From Diphasiastrum complanatum (taxonomy: Eukaryota; Streptophyta; Lycopodiopsida; Lycopodiales; Lycopodiaceae), in the NCBI GenBank assembly GCA_029204225.1, contig CM055092.1, positions 82,599,543-82,663,542 on the forward strand: a stretch of DNA of 64,000 nt. The letters are read 5' to 3'. This document shows positions 51,421-62,052 of this stretch, one piece after another (the first letter of the stretch is position 1; each line of letters begins with the position of its first letter). Under the pieces are notes generated by a model. It had not been told where the DNA came from, did no database searches, and worked only from the letters and a program-made list of their open reading frames with translations. The position numbers and the translations under genes are program-made.

Positions 51421-53858
51421 GGTGTAGCGCAGGCATCCCAAAGGGAGCCGGGAAACACGACTTAGCTTCCCAGCTTTCAACTCTTGCCATCCGAACCCAC
51501 TTGACATACAAGCAGCCAACTCGCCAACAACGATCAGACTTAACCAACTTGAAGTTCCGAGGACCAACATTGAGATCCAACCTGGCGCCATGCCAGATGG
51601 GGGGTCCCGATGTGGGTGACTTCCCTCCAAGCAAGCCGCCCGACATACATCAAACTTAACCAACTCGAAGCTTCGTTACAAACGAGTAACATCCATTCCA
51701 AGCAAGCGGTCTGACTTACATCAGACTTAACCAACTGAAAGCTTCGTCACGAGCGCTGGAAGCCACCCTGGCGCCTCGCCAGACTGGACAGCCATAAACA
51801 GGTAACATCCACCCAAGCAAGCCATCCAACTCAGCCGACAGGTTAGAGCCCGTTCCCCAAGAGCTTAACCCATTCACGTTCATGCAAGGAACACTCAGAA
51901 CCACAAGCCGCGACAGATATGGAAACAACCAGTTCCTGGACCAAATGGTCCCGACAGCATACCGCTGGCGCCACGGACCGAATGGTCCCGACGGCATACC
52001 GCTGGCGTCCCGGGATACGACCCTCAGCTATGTGCCAAGTTAAAAATTTTGAAAGTGGCCTTACAACTGGCGCTTTTACCGAACACTGAAACCCAGAAGG
52101 TAATCAGAGTCAGTTTGAGAAAAATCCCACTTTATTCATAAATCTGAGAAGGTTACATTTCAAGTGTGTGACCGACCCTAGTCTCCGGGGCGCTAGCATG
52201 CCAAGGCGAGAGCCATGACAACATTCCAGCAAGGGAGGTTGAGACTTGGTTGGAGCTCGCCCTGAGTCGCAACCCGCACTCCCCTATAGTATTGGTGTGA
52301 TTCGGCACCCCCCCTCATACCAAGCACTCTACCCAAGCTGGTGTAGCGCAGGCATCCCAAAGGGAGCCAGGAACCACGACTTAGCTTCCCAGCCTTCAAC
52401 TCTTGCCATCCAAACCCACTTGACATACAAGCAGCCAACTCGCCAACAACGATCAGACTTAACCAACTTGAAGTTCCGAAAACCAACATTGAGATCCAAC
52501 CTGGCGCCATGCCAGATCGGGGGTCCCGACGTGGGTGACTTCCCTCCAAGCAAGCCGCCCGACATACATCAAACTTAACCAACTCGAAGCTTCGTTACAG
52601 AGGAGTAACATCCATTCCAAGCAAGCGGTCTGACTTACATCAGACTTAACCAACTGAAAGCTTCGTCACGAGCGCTGGAAGCCAACCTGGCGCCACGCCA
52701 GACAAGACAGCCATAAACAGGTAACATCCACCCAAGCAAGCCATCCAACTCAGCCGACAGGTTAGAGCCCGTTCCCCAAGAGCTTAACCCATTCACGTTC
52801 AAGCAAGGAACACTCAGAACCACAAGCCGCGACAGATATGGAAACAACCAGTTCCTGGACCAAATGGTCCCGACAGCATACCGCTGGCGCCACGGACCGA
52901 ATGGTCCCGACGGCATACCGCTGGCGTCCCGGGATACGACCCTCACCTATGTGCCAAGTTAAAAATTTTGAAAGCGGCCTTACAACTGGCGCTTTTACCG
53001 AACACTGAAACCCAGAAGGTAATCAGAGTCAGTTTGAGAAAAATCCCACTTTATTAATAAATCTGAGAAGGTTACATTTCAAATGTGTGACCGACCCTAG
53101 TCTCCGGGGCGCTAGCATGCCAAGGCGAGAGCCATGACAACATTCCAGCAAGGGAGGCTGAGACTTGGTTGGAGCTCGCCCTGAGTCGCAACCCGCACTC
53201 CCCTATAGTATTGGTGTGATTCGGCACCCCCCCTCATACCAAGCACTCTACCCAAGCTGGTGTAGCGCAGGCATCCCAAAGGGAGCCGGGAACCACGACT
53301 TAGCTTCCCAGCCTTCAACTCTTGCCATCCAAACCCACTTGACATACAAGCAGCCAACTCGCCAACAACGATCAGACTTAACCAACTTGAAGTTCCGAAA
53401 ACCAACATTGAGATCCAACCTGGCGCCATGCCAGATCGGGGGTCCCGACGTGGGTGACTTCCCTCCAAGCAAGCCGCCCGACATACATCAAACTTAACCA
53501 ACTCGAAGCTTCGTTACAGAGGAGTAACATCCATTCCAAGCAAGCGGTCTGACTTACATCAGACTTAACCAACTGAAAGCTTCGTCACGAGCGCTGGAAG
53601 CCAACCTGGCGCCACGCCAGACTGGACAGCCATAAACAAGTAACATCCACCCAAGCAAGCCATCCAACTCAGCCGACAGGTTAGAGCCCGTTCCCCAAGA
53701 GCTTAACCCATTCACGTTCATGCAAGGAATACTCAGAACCACAAGCCGCGACAGATATGGAAACAACCAGTTCCTGGACCAAATGGTCCCGACAGCATAC
53801 CGCTGGCGCCACGGACCGAATGGTCCCGACGACATACCGCTGGCGTCCCGAGATACGA
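51421..53858. repeat. 919-bp tandem repeat, ~2.7 copies
   Basis: Copies start at about 51421, 52340 and 53259 (TGTAGCGCAGGCATCCC) and are nearly identical. The third ends at a telomere-like insert. On the minus strand the unit reads like LTR R-U5 DNA (GTGCTTGG, CACACCAATACTATAGGGG, AATAAAGTGGG) of the same gypsy family. Each unit has three internal sub-repeats around AACTTAACCAACT and TGGCGCCA. Open frames inside it are not genes. Confidence 0.92.
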
Positions 53859-53884
53859 CCCTAAACCCTAAACCCTAAACCCTA
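53859..53884. repeat. Telomere-like (CCCTAAA)3.7
   Basis: Perfect plant-type telomere units sit exactly where copies 1 and 2 of the 919-bp repeat have ~260 bp of other sequence (52024-52283). Confidence 0.95.
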
Positions 53885-54118
53885 TAGTATTGGTGTGATT
53901 CGGCACCCCCTCATACCAAGCACTCTACCCAAGCTGGTAAAGCACGTTTTTCTCTCTCTAGGATTTTCTCTTTCTAGAAAGTCATTTTCTCTCTCTAGAT
54001 TTTATTGATCCCCAGGCTTCCTTTAATCATGCCTAGATCGTGTGAGGTAATTGCACATCGATCTGAGCTCTCTGGACTTCGCTAGAACCGATCAAAGGTT
54101 TTCAGCCATAGGAACTTG

Positions 54119-54235
54119 GCGCCGGCTGGATTCTGGTCACAGTGGCGCCGGGAGCGGCGCCGGCGCCGTTGGCGCCGGGAGCAGCAGGGGCGCTGCTGGC
54201 GCCGGGGACATAGCTGGCTCCGATGGCGCCGGAAG
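54119..54235. repeat. GGCGCC-rich LTR segment
   Basis: The self-complementary hexamer GGCGCC recurs about eight times in ~115 bp. The same segment is mirrored at 54371-54487 and recurs at 63903-63990, near the TGTTGTAAAG end of this LTR type. Confidence 0.9.
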
Positions 54236-54263
54236 TAAAGCTTGTAAAGGTAGCTTTACAACA

Positions 54264-54342
54264 GGTAAAAGCGCCAGTTGTAAGGCTGCTTCAAACTTTT
54301 TAATTTGGCACATAGCTGAGGGTCGTATTCTGGGATGCCAGC
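54264..54342. other. 79-bp spacer of the palindrome
   Basis: Reverse complement of a piece of the 919-bp unit (GGCACATAGCTGAGGGTCGT and GTAAAAGCGCCAGTTGTAAG). It is therefore the very segment deleted from the arms. Confidence 0.85.
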
Positions 54343-55300
54343 TGTTGTAAAGCTACCTTTACAAGCTTTACTTGCGGCGCCATCGGCGCCAGCTATGTCC
54401 CCGGCGCTAGCAGCGCCACTGCTGCTCCCGGCGCCAACGGCGCCGGCGCCGCTCCCGGCGTTACTGTGACCAGAATCCAGCCGGCGCCAAGTTCCTATGG
54501 CTGAAAATCTTTGATCGGTTCTAGCGAAGTCCAGAGAGCTCAGATCGATGTGCAATCACCTCACACGATCTAGGCATGATTAAAGGAAGCCTGGGGATCA
54601 ATAAAATCTAGAGAGAGAAAATGACTTTCTAGAAAGAGAAAATCCTAGAGAGAGAAAAACGTGCTTTACCAGCTTGGGTAGAGTGCTTGGTATGAGGGGG
54701 TGCCGAATCACACCAATACTATAGGGTTTAGGGTTTAGGGTTTAGGGTCGTATCTCGGGACGCCAGCGGTATGTCGTCGGGACCATTCGGTCCGTGGCGC
54801 CAGCGGTATGCTGTCGGGACCATTTGGTCCAGGAACTGGTTGTTTCCATATCTGTCGCGGCTTGTGGTTCTGAGTGTTCCTTGCATGAACGTGAATGGGT
54901 TAAGCTCTTGGGGAACGGGCTCTAACCTGTCGGCTGAGTTGGATGGCTTGCTTTGGTGGATGTTACCTGTTTATGGCTGTCCAGTCTGGCGTGGCGCCAG
55001 GTTGGCTTCCAGCGCTCGTGACGAAGCTTTCAGTTGGTTAAGTCTGATGTAAGTCAGACCGCTTGCTTGGAATGGATGTTACTCGTTTGTAACGAAGCTT
55101 CGAGTTGGTTAAGTTTGATGTATGTCGGGCGGCTTGCTTGGAGGGAAGTCACCCGCGTCGGGACCCCCGATCTGGCATGGCGCCAGGTTGGATCTCAATG
55201 TTGGTTTTCGGAACTTCAAGTTGGTTAAGTCTGATCGTTGTTGGCGAGTTGGCTGCTTGTATGTCAAGTGGGTTTGGATGGCAAGAGTTGAAGGCTGGGA
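54343..55300. repeat. Right arm of the palindrome
   Basis: Begins TGTTGTAAAGCTACC and carries the mirrored TTTAGGG insert. It ends GAGTTGAAGGCTGGGAG, where it meets leader repeats. A few substitutions separate it from the left arm. Confidence 0.93.
54722..54747. repeat. Telomere-like (TTTAGGG)3.7, mirror copy
   Basis: Exact inverse of 53859-53884 at the symmetric position in the palindrome. Confidence 0.95.
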
Positions 55301-55930
55301 GATTTGGTGGAGGCGTTACTGAGGCAATGTGCTGCCTAACGGTGAAAGCATGGGTGCGTCCATGGGGGTGGTATATTCAAGGATAGTTGCCATTCGTTTA
55401 GCTATAAGGGCTATCGACCAAATTTGGTGGGGGCATTACTGAGGCAATGTGCTGCCTAACGGTGAAAGCACGAGTGTGTCTATGATTGGGGGTTATGCTG
55501 CCGATCGTTTAGCTATAAGGGCTATCGACTATACTGAGGCAATTGGCTGTCCAACGGTGAAAGCACGGGTGCGTCCACGGGGGTGGTATATTCCAGGATA
55601 GTTGTCGATCGTTTAGCTATAAGGGCTATCGACCAAATTTGGTGGGGGCGTTACTGAGGCAATGTGCTACCTAACGGTGAAAGCATGAGTGTGTCCACGA
55701 TTGGGGGGTATGCTGCCAATCGTTTAGCTATAAGGGCCATCGACTAGATTTGGTGGGGGCATTATTGAGGCAATGTGTTGCCTAACGGTAAAAGCACGGG
55801 TGCTCCACGGGGGTGGTATATTCAAGGATAGCTGCCGATCGTTTAGCTATAAGGGCTATCGACCAAAAAGTGGTGGGACGTGACTGAGGCAATGTGCTGC
55901 TGAATGGTGAAAGCACGGATAGTTGGAGGG
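55301..55930. repeat. ~110-bp leader tandem repeats, ~5.5 copies
   Basis: Units begin near 55302, 55420, 55530, 55637, 55748 and 55867. They share ACTGAGGCAATGTGCTGCC, AACGGTGAAAGCACG and GTTTAGCTATAAGGGCTATC. Two alternating subtypes occur (GGGGGTGGTATATTCAAGG versus ATTGGGGGTTATGC). One unit and scattered pieces also lie in the leader of the complete element (57700-58095). Confidence 0.92.
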
Positions 55931-56691
55931 GTGTCCTATGTGGGCTAATTCTGTGATCGATTTGTATGGGTGCGGCCAGGCAAAGGTCCGTTGGCAGGAC
56001 CATCTCAAAGGGAGACCTTGTCTTTGTTACTTGTTAGTAAACCTGCCTGAGTCTCTTACTTGTATGTATTTGTGGTGAGTCTTAGTACTCGTGCTTTGTC
56101 TGGTTTGCATGATTGCTTGTGATACAAGGAGCTGATGGCTCGAGAAGGAACCTTTCTTTTGAAGGCTGATACCATCAAACAAAGAGGACTACAGAATCTG
56201 TGGGGCAGATTTTCAGTTCAAGTACTCGCACGTGAACGGCAACGAAACGACTCAATGTTTGCAAAGGATGGATGGCTAGCCTGTTTCTTGGATTAGTTTC
56301 ATTTGCGACAACGCTCACCAGGACGCAAGCAGAAAGTCAAAAGTTGGAAAGGGCAATTTCAGGGGAGATCTTCTATGGAGCAGTTGGTCTTCATTTTGGG
56401 ATGGCCACCTTCGGAACTGAAACTCACTGAGAGTGGGTAATATCCAGTATCAGTTGGGTTTTTCCTCAAAGGGGAAAGACTAGGATCCTCTTCAGAGATT
56501 GGCAACAAGTTGATTTGAGCCATAATCCTAGCAGATGGGAAGCAAAGTGTTGGAAAGGCTTTTTTTCCGAAGAACTCTACTCTAAGTCCGATCAGCTGAT
56601 TTTATAAGTGAAGGGGAACTATCACACACACCTCTCTCTTGGGGCAAATTTTGAATGAAAGTTGATCAAAATGGGGGCAAATTCAAGGTGA
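55931..56691 (+). other. Leader/internal remnant of a chromovirus relative
   Basis: 55931-56060 matches 58095-58200 (GGGCTAATTCTGTGAT, TGGGYGCGGCYAGGCAAAG). The rest has no recognisable frame. It ends at the target duplication CCTAG. Confidence 0.6.
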
Positions 56692-56696
56692 CCTAG

Positions 56697-57614
56697 TGTT
56701 GTAAAGCTGACTTAGGTGCACCCAACGTGCCCTGTAAGACTCTAAGGGGTGACACTCCCTAAAGTCCCAGAGCAAGTTAGAACGTCAAGGACTGAGCCTC
56801 CGACCTGTGGTGAGCCAGTCAAGTAGTCACAAGTCATGAGCTAGCTCTGGAGCTCGAGTCATGGCCTAGTCAGGAAGCAAGTTGATTCTGCCACCGGAAC
56901 GGCTCCCGGGACCCATGTCCGGGAGCCAGACTGATTCTGCCAGGCTTGCCAGGCTTAATCAGCAAAATAAAAACTAAGTCCCAAAAAGCGTGCTTTACCA
57001 GAAAGCACTATGTTTCAGAACAGAGGGGGTGCGCCAAATCACAGCAGAACTATAGGGGGAGTCCGGCAGACAGAAACTTGGGCAGCTCAACCAGCGCCAG
57101 GAATCCAGTCGCCAGGTCTCAGCTCCCTCTACCAGCACGAGCCAGGCACAATGCCCAGCACGTGTTGGTGGCCCCGAGACCGATCAGTCTATGTATGAAT
57201 GTAACCTCTTCCAAATCTAATAAAGTTGATCCTTGGGGATGATTACCATTTCGGTTTCGCCTCCGGGACTGGTCCAAGTGGAAGGACCCTTACTACAACC
57301 TTTTTGCGTCGCTGGCGCCTAAGGGTCCCTGTCATCGACATGGGGCTTGCCGCTATGCCATTTGGTCAGCTTGGCGACCACTATGCCTTGGATTTCATGT
57401 GTGGCTTGTCTTTGCCTTTGGTTACCTTTTGGGGACGGATTCTGAGTTGGCTTTCAGGTTGGTTGGGATTCCAGTTTTCTTAAGTCTGAATGGTTAAGCT
57501 TGTTACGTTTCTGAGTTGGCTTTTATGTAAGTGCATGATGGATGAATGTTAGACTTAAGCGCGTGTTGGGGAAACCGCTCAAGTCCCAGCGCCCTTTGAG
57601 GCGCCGGCGCAACA
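56697..57614 (+). repeat. 5' LTR of the chromovirus (918 bp)
   Basis: Starts TGTTGTAAAGCTGACTTAGG and ends GGCGCCGGCGCAACA. Contains the 190-bp segment 57306-57495 missing from the 3' LTR. AATAAAG near 57219 may be the poly(A) signal. Confidence 0.93.
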
Positions 57615-57616
57615 TG

Positions 57617-57628
57617 TGGTATCAGAGC
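57617..57628 (+). other. Primer binding site of the chromovirus
   Basis: TGGTATCAGAGC, two bases after the 5' LTR. Confidence 0.93.
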
Positions 57629-58329
57629 CGACTAGCCGGTCAGCTACGCAAGTCTCACAGGGATGGCCACGTTTTTGGGATTTGTCAAGACAACCGTTGC
57701 GCAAGGTGCTACCCACAGTGTAAGCACGGGTGCGTCCACGGTCGGGGTGGTCGGCAGAACGGGGGACTTGATGAGTCAAAGTACTGCCCTCGAGGTGTAA
57801 GCACGGTCAGTTCTCGCGGTTCGGGCCTGGCGCTGTCTGCACGTAGGACGGATGAGACAAAGTGCTGCCTAGGTAGGTGAAAGCACGGTCTGTACCTTGT
57901 GGGGTGCGGGGCGACATATTCGAACTGTACGGGTTAACCATTGATACAGAGATGCTGCTCGAATTCGGGTGTAAAGCACGGGTGGTTAGCTGCCGGTGCG
58001 GGATAGCTGCCGATCGTTTAGCTATAAGGGCTATCGACCAAAAAGTGGTGGGGTGTGACTGAGGCAATGTGCTGCTTAATGGTGAAAGCACGGATGGTTG
58101 GATGGATGTTTCCCCGTGGGCTAATTCTGTGATAGATTTGTGTGGGCGCGGCTAGGCAAAGATCCTACGTCCGGTCTCAAGGGGAATGTGACTTGAGAGG
58201 GATCCTCTGTTTAGCTTTGGTTGGTATGTTCGTTTGTGGTGTGCTTGCCTGGACCTGAATTATCCCTGACTACTTCTTTTGATCCAGGTGATCTGATCTA
58301 GTTGGGAGTTGTGAGAGGAGCTTACATTT
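57629..58329 (+). other. Leader of the chromovirus, gag absent
   Basis: Filled by derivatives of the ~110-bp leader repeat (GTGTAAGCACGGGTGCGTCC, GATCGTTTAGCTATAAGG). No CCHC motif or capsid-like frame is found. Confidence 0.75.
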
Positions 58330-61300
58330 ATGAGTGGACGACGCACAAGTATGGAAAGGAACTTCCATGGGGCAACCCCCAAGATTGGTTCAAGATTGTT
58401 ATTCTTATCAGGAAAGATCGCAGGGAGGAAGTCAGATTTCATGATCGACTCCGGAGCTTCACATAACTATATCTCAAGGAGCGTAGTGGAACAATTCAGC
58501 TTGCCGACCAGGAATGTTACATCTACTCTCAAGGTAGAAACAGCGAAGGGAGCACTAGATGCAGACAAAGCGACATTGAACATCCCGGTGCAGATTGGAA
58601 GATGGAAGGCTAAACTTAGCTTTGTGATTTTAGAGATGGATGCCTTTGATGTGATTTTGGGCCTCCCTTGGTTAAATGAACACTGTATCGCAGTTTTGGG
58701 TAGGAGCTCAAACTTGGTCCTCTTGGATTATAAGGGACAAATCTGCATGACAAAAGCCCTGCCCGGAGGAAATGCTAAGGATACCGATATTGAACAAAAT
58801 CTGTTTGCAGCATTAGTGATGAAAAGAATGGCGAAAGGGAAAAGGTCAAAGTGCTTTCTTTGCATCTGTCGAGAAGTCCCAGAAGGGAAAAGCGTGCGAC
58901 AAGAAAACTTGCCAAAAGAAGTGGCAGATCTGCTAGAAGAATTTAGCGATGTGTTCCCGGAGGAACTCCCAGCTAAGCTACCTCCTCGAAGACCAGTGGA
59001 CCATAAAATTGAGTTGGTACCAGGAACAGAGCCAACTTCACGAGCACCCTACAGAATGTCACAAGAAGAGTTGGCGGAACTGAAACGACAACTTGGTGAA
59101 TTGATAGACAAAGGTTTTATTAGACCTAGCGCTTCACCTTTTGGAGCCCCAGTGTTGTTCGTGGAAAAGGCAGACAAAACTCTTCGAATGTGTGTGGATT
59201 ATCGCATGCTTAACAAGAGTACCATCAAGAACAAGTACCCCATGCCTAGAATTGATGACCTATTCGACCAACTCAAACATGCCAAATACTTTAGCCGAAT
59301 AGATCTCAGATCTGGATATCATCAAATTCGAATAGCTAAAGGTGATGAGCACAAAACGGCGTTTCGAACGCGGTACGGAAGTCACGAGTTCCTAGTGATG
59401 CCATTCGGTCTAACAAACGCACCAGCCACTTTTTGCACGTTGATGAACAATATATTTCAAGACTGCCTGGATGAATTTGTCTTTGTGTACATTGATGACA
59501 TATTAGTATTTAGCCGGAACCTTAAAGATCACATTCAACATTTAAGGACAGTTCTCCAACGACTGAGGAGAAACTGCTTGTTCGCGAAAAGAGAGAAATG
59601 TGAGTTTGTGGTGGAGGAACTTGACTTCCTTGGACATGTTATAGGCCACGGACGGATTCGAATGGATCCTAAGAAGATCAAGGCTATCTTGGATTGGCTA
59701 GCACCTAAAACTGTTCATGGCATCAAATCCTTTGTGGGCTTATGTAACTTTTACAGGAGATTCATTGAGGCATTTAGCAAAATTGTGGCACCACTGTTGG
59801 AGCAGACCAAGACTCATCTGAAGATGACATGGACACCGGAATGTGAAGCAGCGTTCCAAGAACTAAAACGACGGATCACTCAAGAACCCATCCTTGCCTT
59901 ACCGGACTTTAGCAAACCTTTTGAAATACATACAGATGCGTCGAACTTTGCTATTGGGGCCGTGCTGATGCAAGACGGAAAACCTGTTGCATATTTTTCA
60001 AAGAAATTGAGTGACGTGGAGCGACGATGGCCAACTCATGAAAAAGAAATGGTCGCAGTAGTCCAAGCAGTGGAGCATTGGAGACATTATGTGGCAGGAA
60101 AACCCTTTAAGATGTTCACTGATAATGTATCACTCAAGTACTTCTCATCCCAAGGTATGCTCACGCCAAAGCAAATGCGATGGCAAAACTTTCTCTCAAA
60201 ATTCAATATAGACATTTTACACACGAGGGAAAGAACAATGTGGTGGCGGACGCACTAAGTAGACAAGAACACTTGATGGCAACAGTGACAACTCAGGTGA
60301 CTGACCTACTCCAAGAAATCAGAGAGAATTATGGTGTAGATGCGTTGGCGAAGGACTTAATGATCGAATTCCAGCTGGGAAAGCCTCATAAACATTTCAC
60401 TTGGAAAGATCAAATGGTTGTTTATAAACAACGCAGAGTATATGTCCCAGACAACATCAACCTGAGGAAGAAAGTCTTGCGAGAACATCATGACGTACTA
60501 GCCGCCGGGCATCCAGGGGTGAATCGCATGTATGAACTTCTCAAAAGAGGCTTCTATTGGCCAAGTATGTGGGCAGACGTTGAATCCTATGTACAAACAT
60601 GCCCGACATGTCAACAAGTGAAGGTGGAACCGCTAGCTCCGGCTGGACTACTCCAACCATTACCGGTACCAGCATACCCATGGGATTCGGTGAGCATGGA
60701 TTTTATTGTTCAACTACCACGGTGCCAAGGATTCGACTCAATTTATGTGGTGGTTGACCGCTTTTCAAAGCAAGTTCATCTAGTACCAACTAAAAGTTCA
60801 GTGACAGCTGAAGAAGTGGCAAGGTTATTTTTCAAATGTGTTTTCAAATACCACGGCCTGCCTAGAACAATTATTTCTGACCGAGACACCAAGTTCGTCG
60901 GAAAGTTTTGGACTTGTCTATTTCGCCTCGTGGGAACCGGATTGAATTTCAGTACTGCATATCATCCTCAGACAGATGGGCAAACGGAGCGAGTCAATCG
61001 ACAGATTGAACAATATTTACGAAATTATGTCGCTTGGGACCAATCCGATTGGGTCAACTACTTGGATATTCTCGAGTTTGCACATAACAACCAAGTGAAC
61101 AGATCTACTGGAAGGGCACCCTTCGAGATAAGCAATGGTCGGCTACCGATTGTTCCAAGCTCTTTTCTTAAAGGCGTGCAGGAAACACCAGTGCCCACTG
61201 TGGAGGAATTCATCAATGAGTGGCACACAAAGCTGACCGAGGTGAAGGCGTTTTTAGAGCAGTCACAAAGGAGTATGGCAGCTGACGTAAACCCACATCG

Positions 61301-61811
61301 ACGAGAACTGGAATTTGAGGAAGGTGATCAAGTATGGCTGAACACAAAGAACATTGCGCTACCAAAAGGTTTTTCTCATAAGTTTGCTCGACCTTATGCG
61401 AGACCATATTATGTCACCAAGAAGATCAACCCAGTGGCTTATCGATTAGCGTTGCCATCCAGCTTGGATATACACAATGTGTTTCATATCTCATTACTCA
61501 AACGGTACAAACCAGATGAGCGATTTGATCGGCAACACGAACTCCGTCACCCACCAATGACACTTGATGATACGAAGAGGCAGCTTGTACCAGAACAAAT
61601 ATTGACACATAGAAAGCGAACTGGCGTTCAACGTGAATATCTAGTGAAGTGGCTACGGGCTCCACTTATTGAGGCTTCTTGGGAGTACGAAGACAAACTT
61701 AAGGAGGGAGCCCCTGAAGTACTAGCAGATTATCTGCAGAAGAACCAACGCAATAGCCGTTTTCCCAGATCGGCACACAAAGCACTACCTGGCGGCATGC
61801 CTCTTACATAA
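58330..61811 (+). pseudogene. Chromovirus pol: PR-RT-RH / INT-chromodomain, one frameshift
   Basis: The frame from ATG 58330 has protease DSGASHNYI (Asp at residue 40), LGLPWLNEH, and the RT blocks [47 protein letters not shown] and YIDDILVFS (~387). RNase H has [12 protein letters not shown] (~535). It ends prematurely at 60258. The -1 frame then encodes [13 protein letters not shown] and integrase, with the zinc-finger HH-CC (HHDVLAAGH, CPTCQQ) and the catalytic triad (SMDFIV, SDRDTKF, TERVNRQIEQ). A chromodomain closes it (REYLVKWLRAPLIEASWEYE, ~61640), ending at 61811. All catalytic residues are present, so one missing base near 60225 is the only visible lesion. The chromodomain places it in the chromovirus clade, where it may steer integration to methylated-histone chromatin. 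Confidence 0.94.
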
Positions 61812-62040
61812 ACATTCATGGCCATTCTGAAGTTCAAGGAACTTTCCAGTATTTTTCTTAAGTTTGCCAATAAATCACTTGCAGCTTTACACAGGTTTTA
61901 CGTAAGTGAACTTTATCTACACTTTTCCTGTGCTACTGCCAATGTATTTTGTAATTCAAAGTTGCTAAGGCCGATGAATTAAGCCCGTGCCATACGTCCT
62001 AGGTCTAGTTTGGCCCTGATGAGGACATCAGCTTTTTCAA

Positions 62041-62052
62041 ACGAGGGGAGGA
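62041..62052 (+). other. Polypurine tract of the chromovirus
   Basis: ACGAGGGGAGGA directly before the 3' LTR. Confidence 0.9.

Larger units (their letters stand above)
53306..54263. repeat. Left arm of a ~2 kb palindrome
   Basis: Mirror image of 54343-55300 about a centre near 54303; every position x maps to 108606 minus x. It contains part of the third 919-bp copy, the CCCTAAA insert, and an LTR-like segment ending AGCTTTACAACA. Confidence 0.93.

Noticed and set aside
52193-53501. Repeated 110-130 residue frames on both strands within the 919-bp repeats
   Set aside because: They recur with the repeat and reflect GC-rich LTR DNA rather than a conserved protein.
54051-54555. Gly/Ala/Ser-rich frames of 99 residues on both strands
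   Set aside because: They arise from the GGCGCC-rich LTR segment and are mirrored by the palindrome.
53859-54747. A chromosome end or true telomere
   Set aside because: Only 3.7 units on each side, within LTR sequence and far from any array.
55301-55930. CRISPR-like array
   Set aside because: Units are contiguous with no unique spacers, lie in plant retrotransposon DNA and match the element leader.
60215-60235. Programmed -1 frameshift in the chromovirus pol (heptamer GGGAAAG near 60222)
   Set aside because: The heptamer is out of phase with the upstream frame (AGG GAA AGA), and chromoviruses normally use one continuous pol frame; a one-base loss is simpler.
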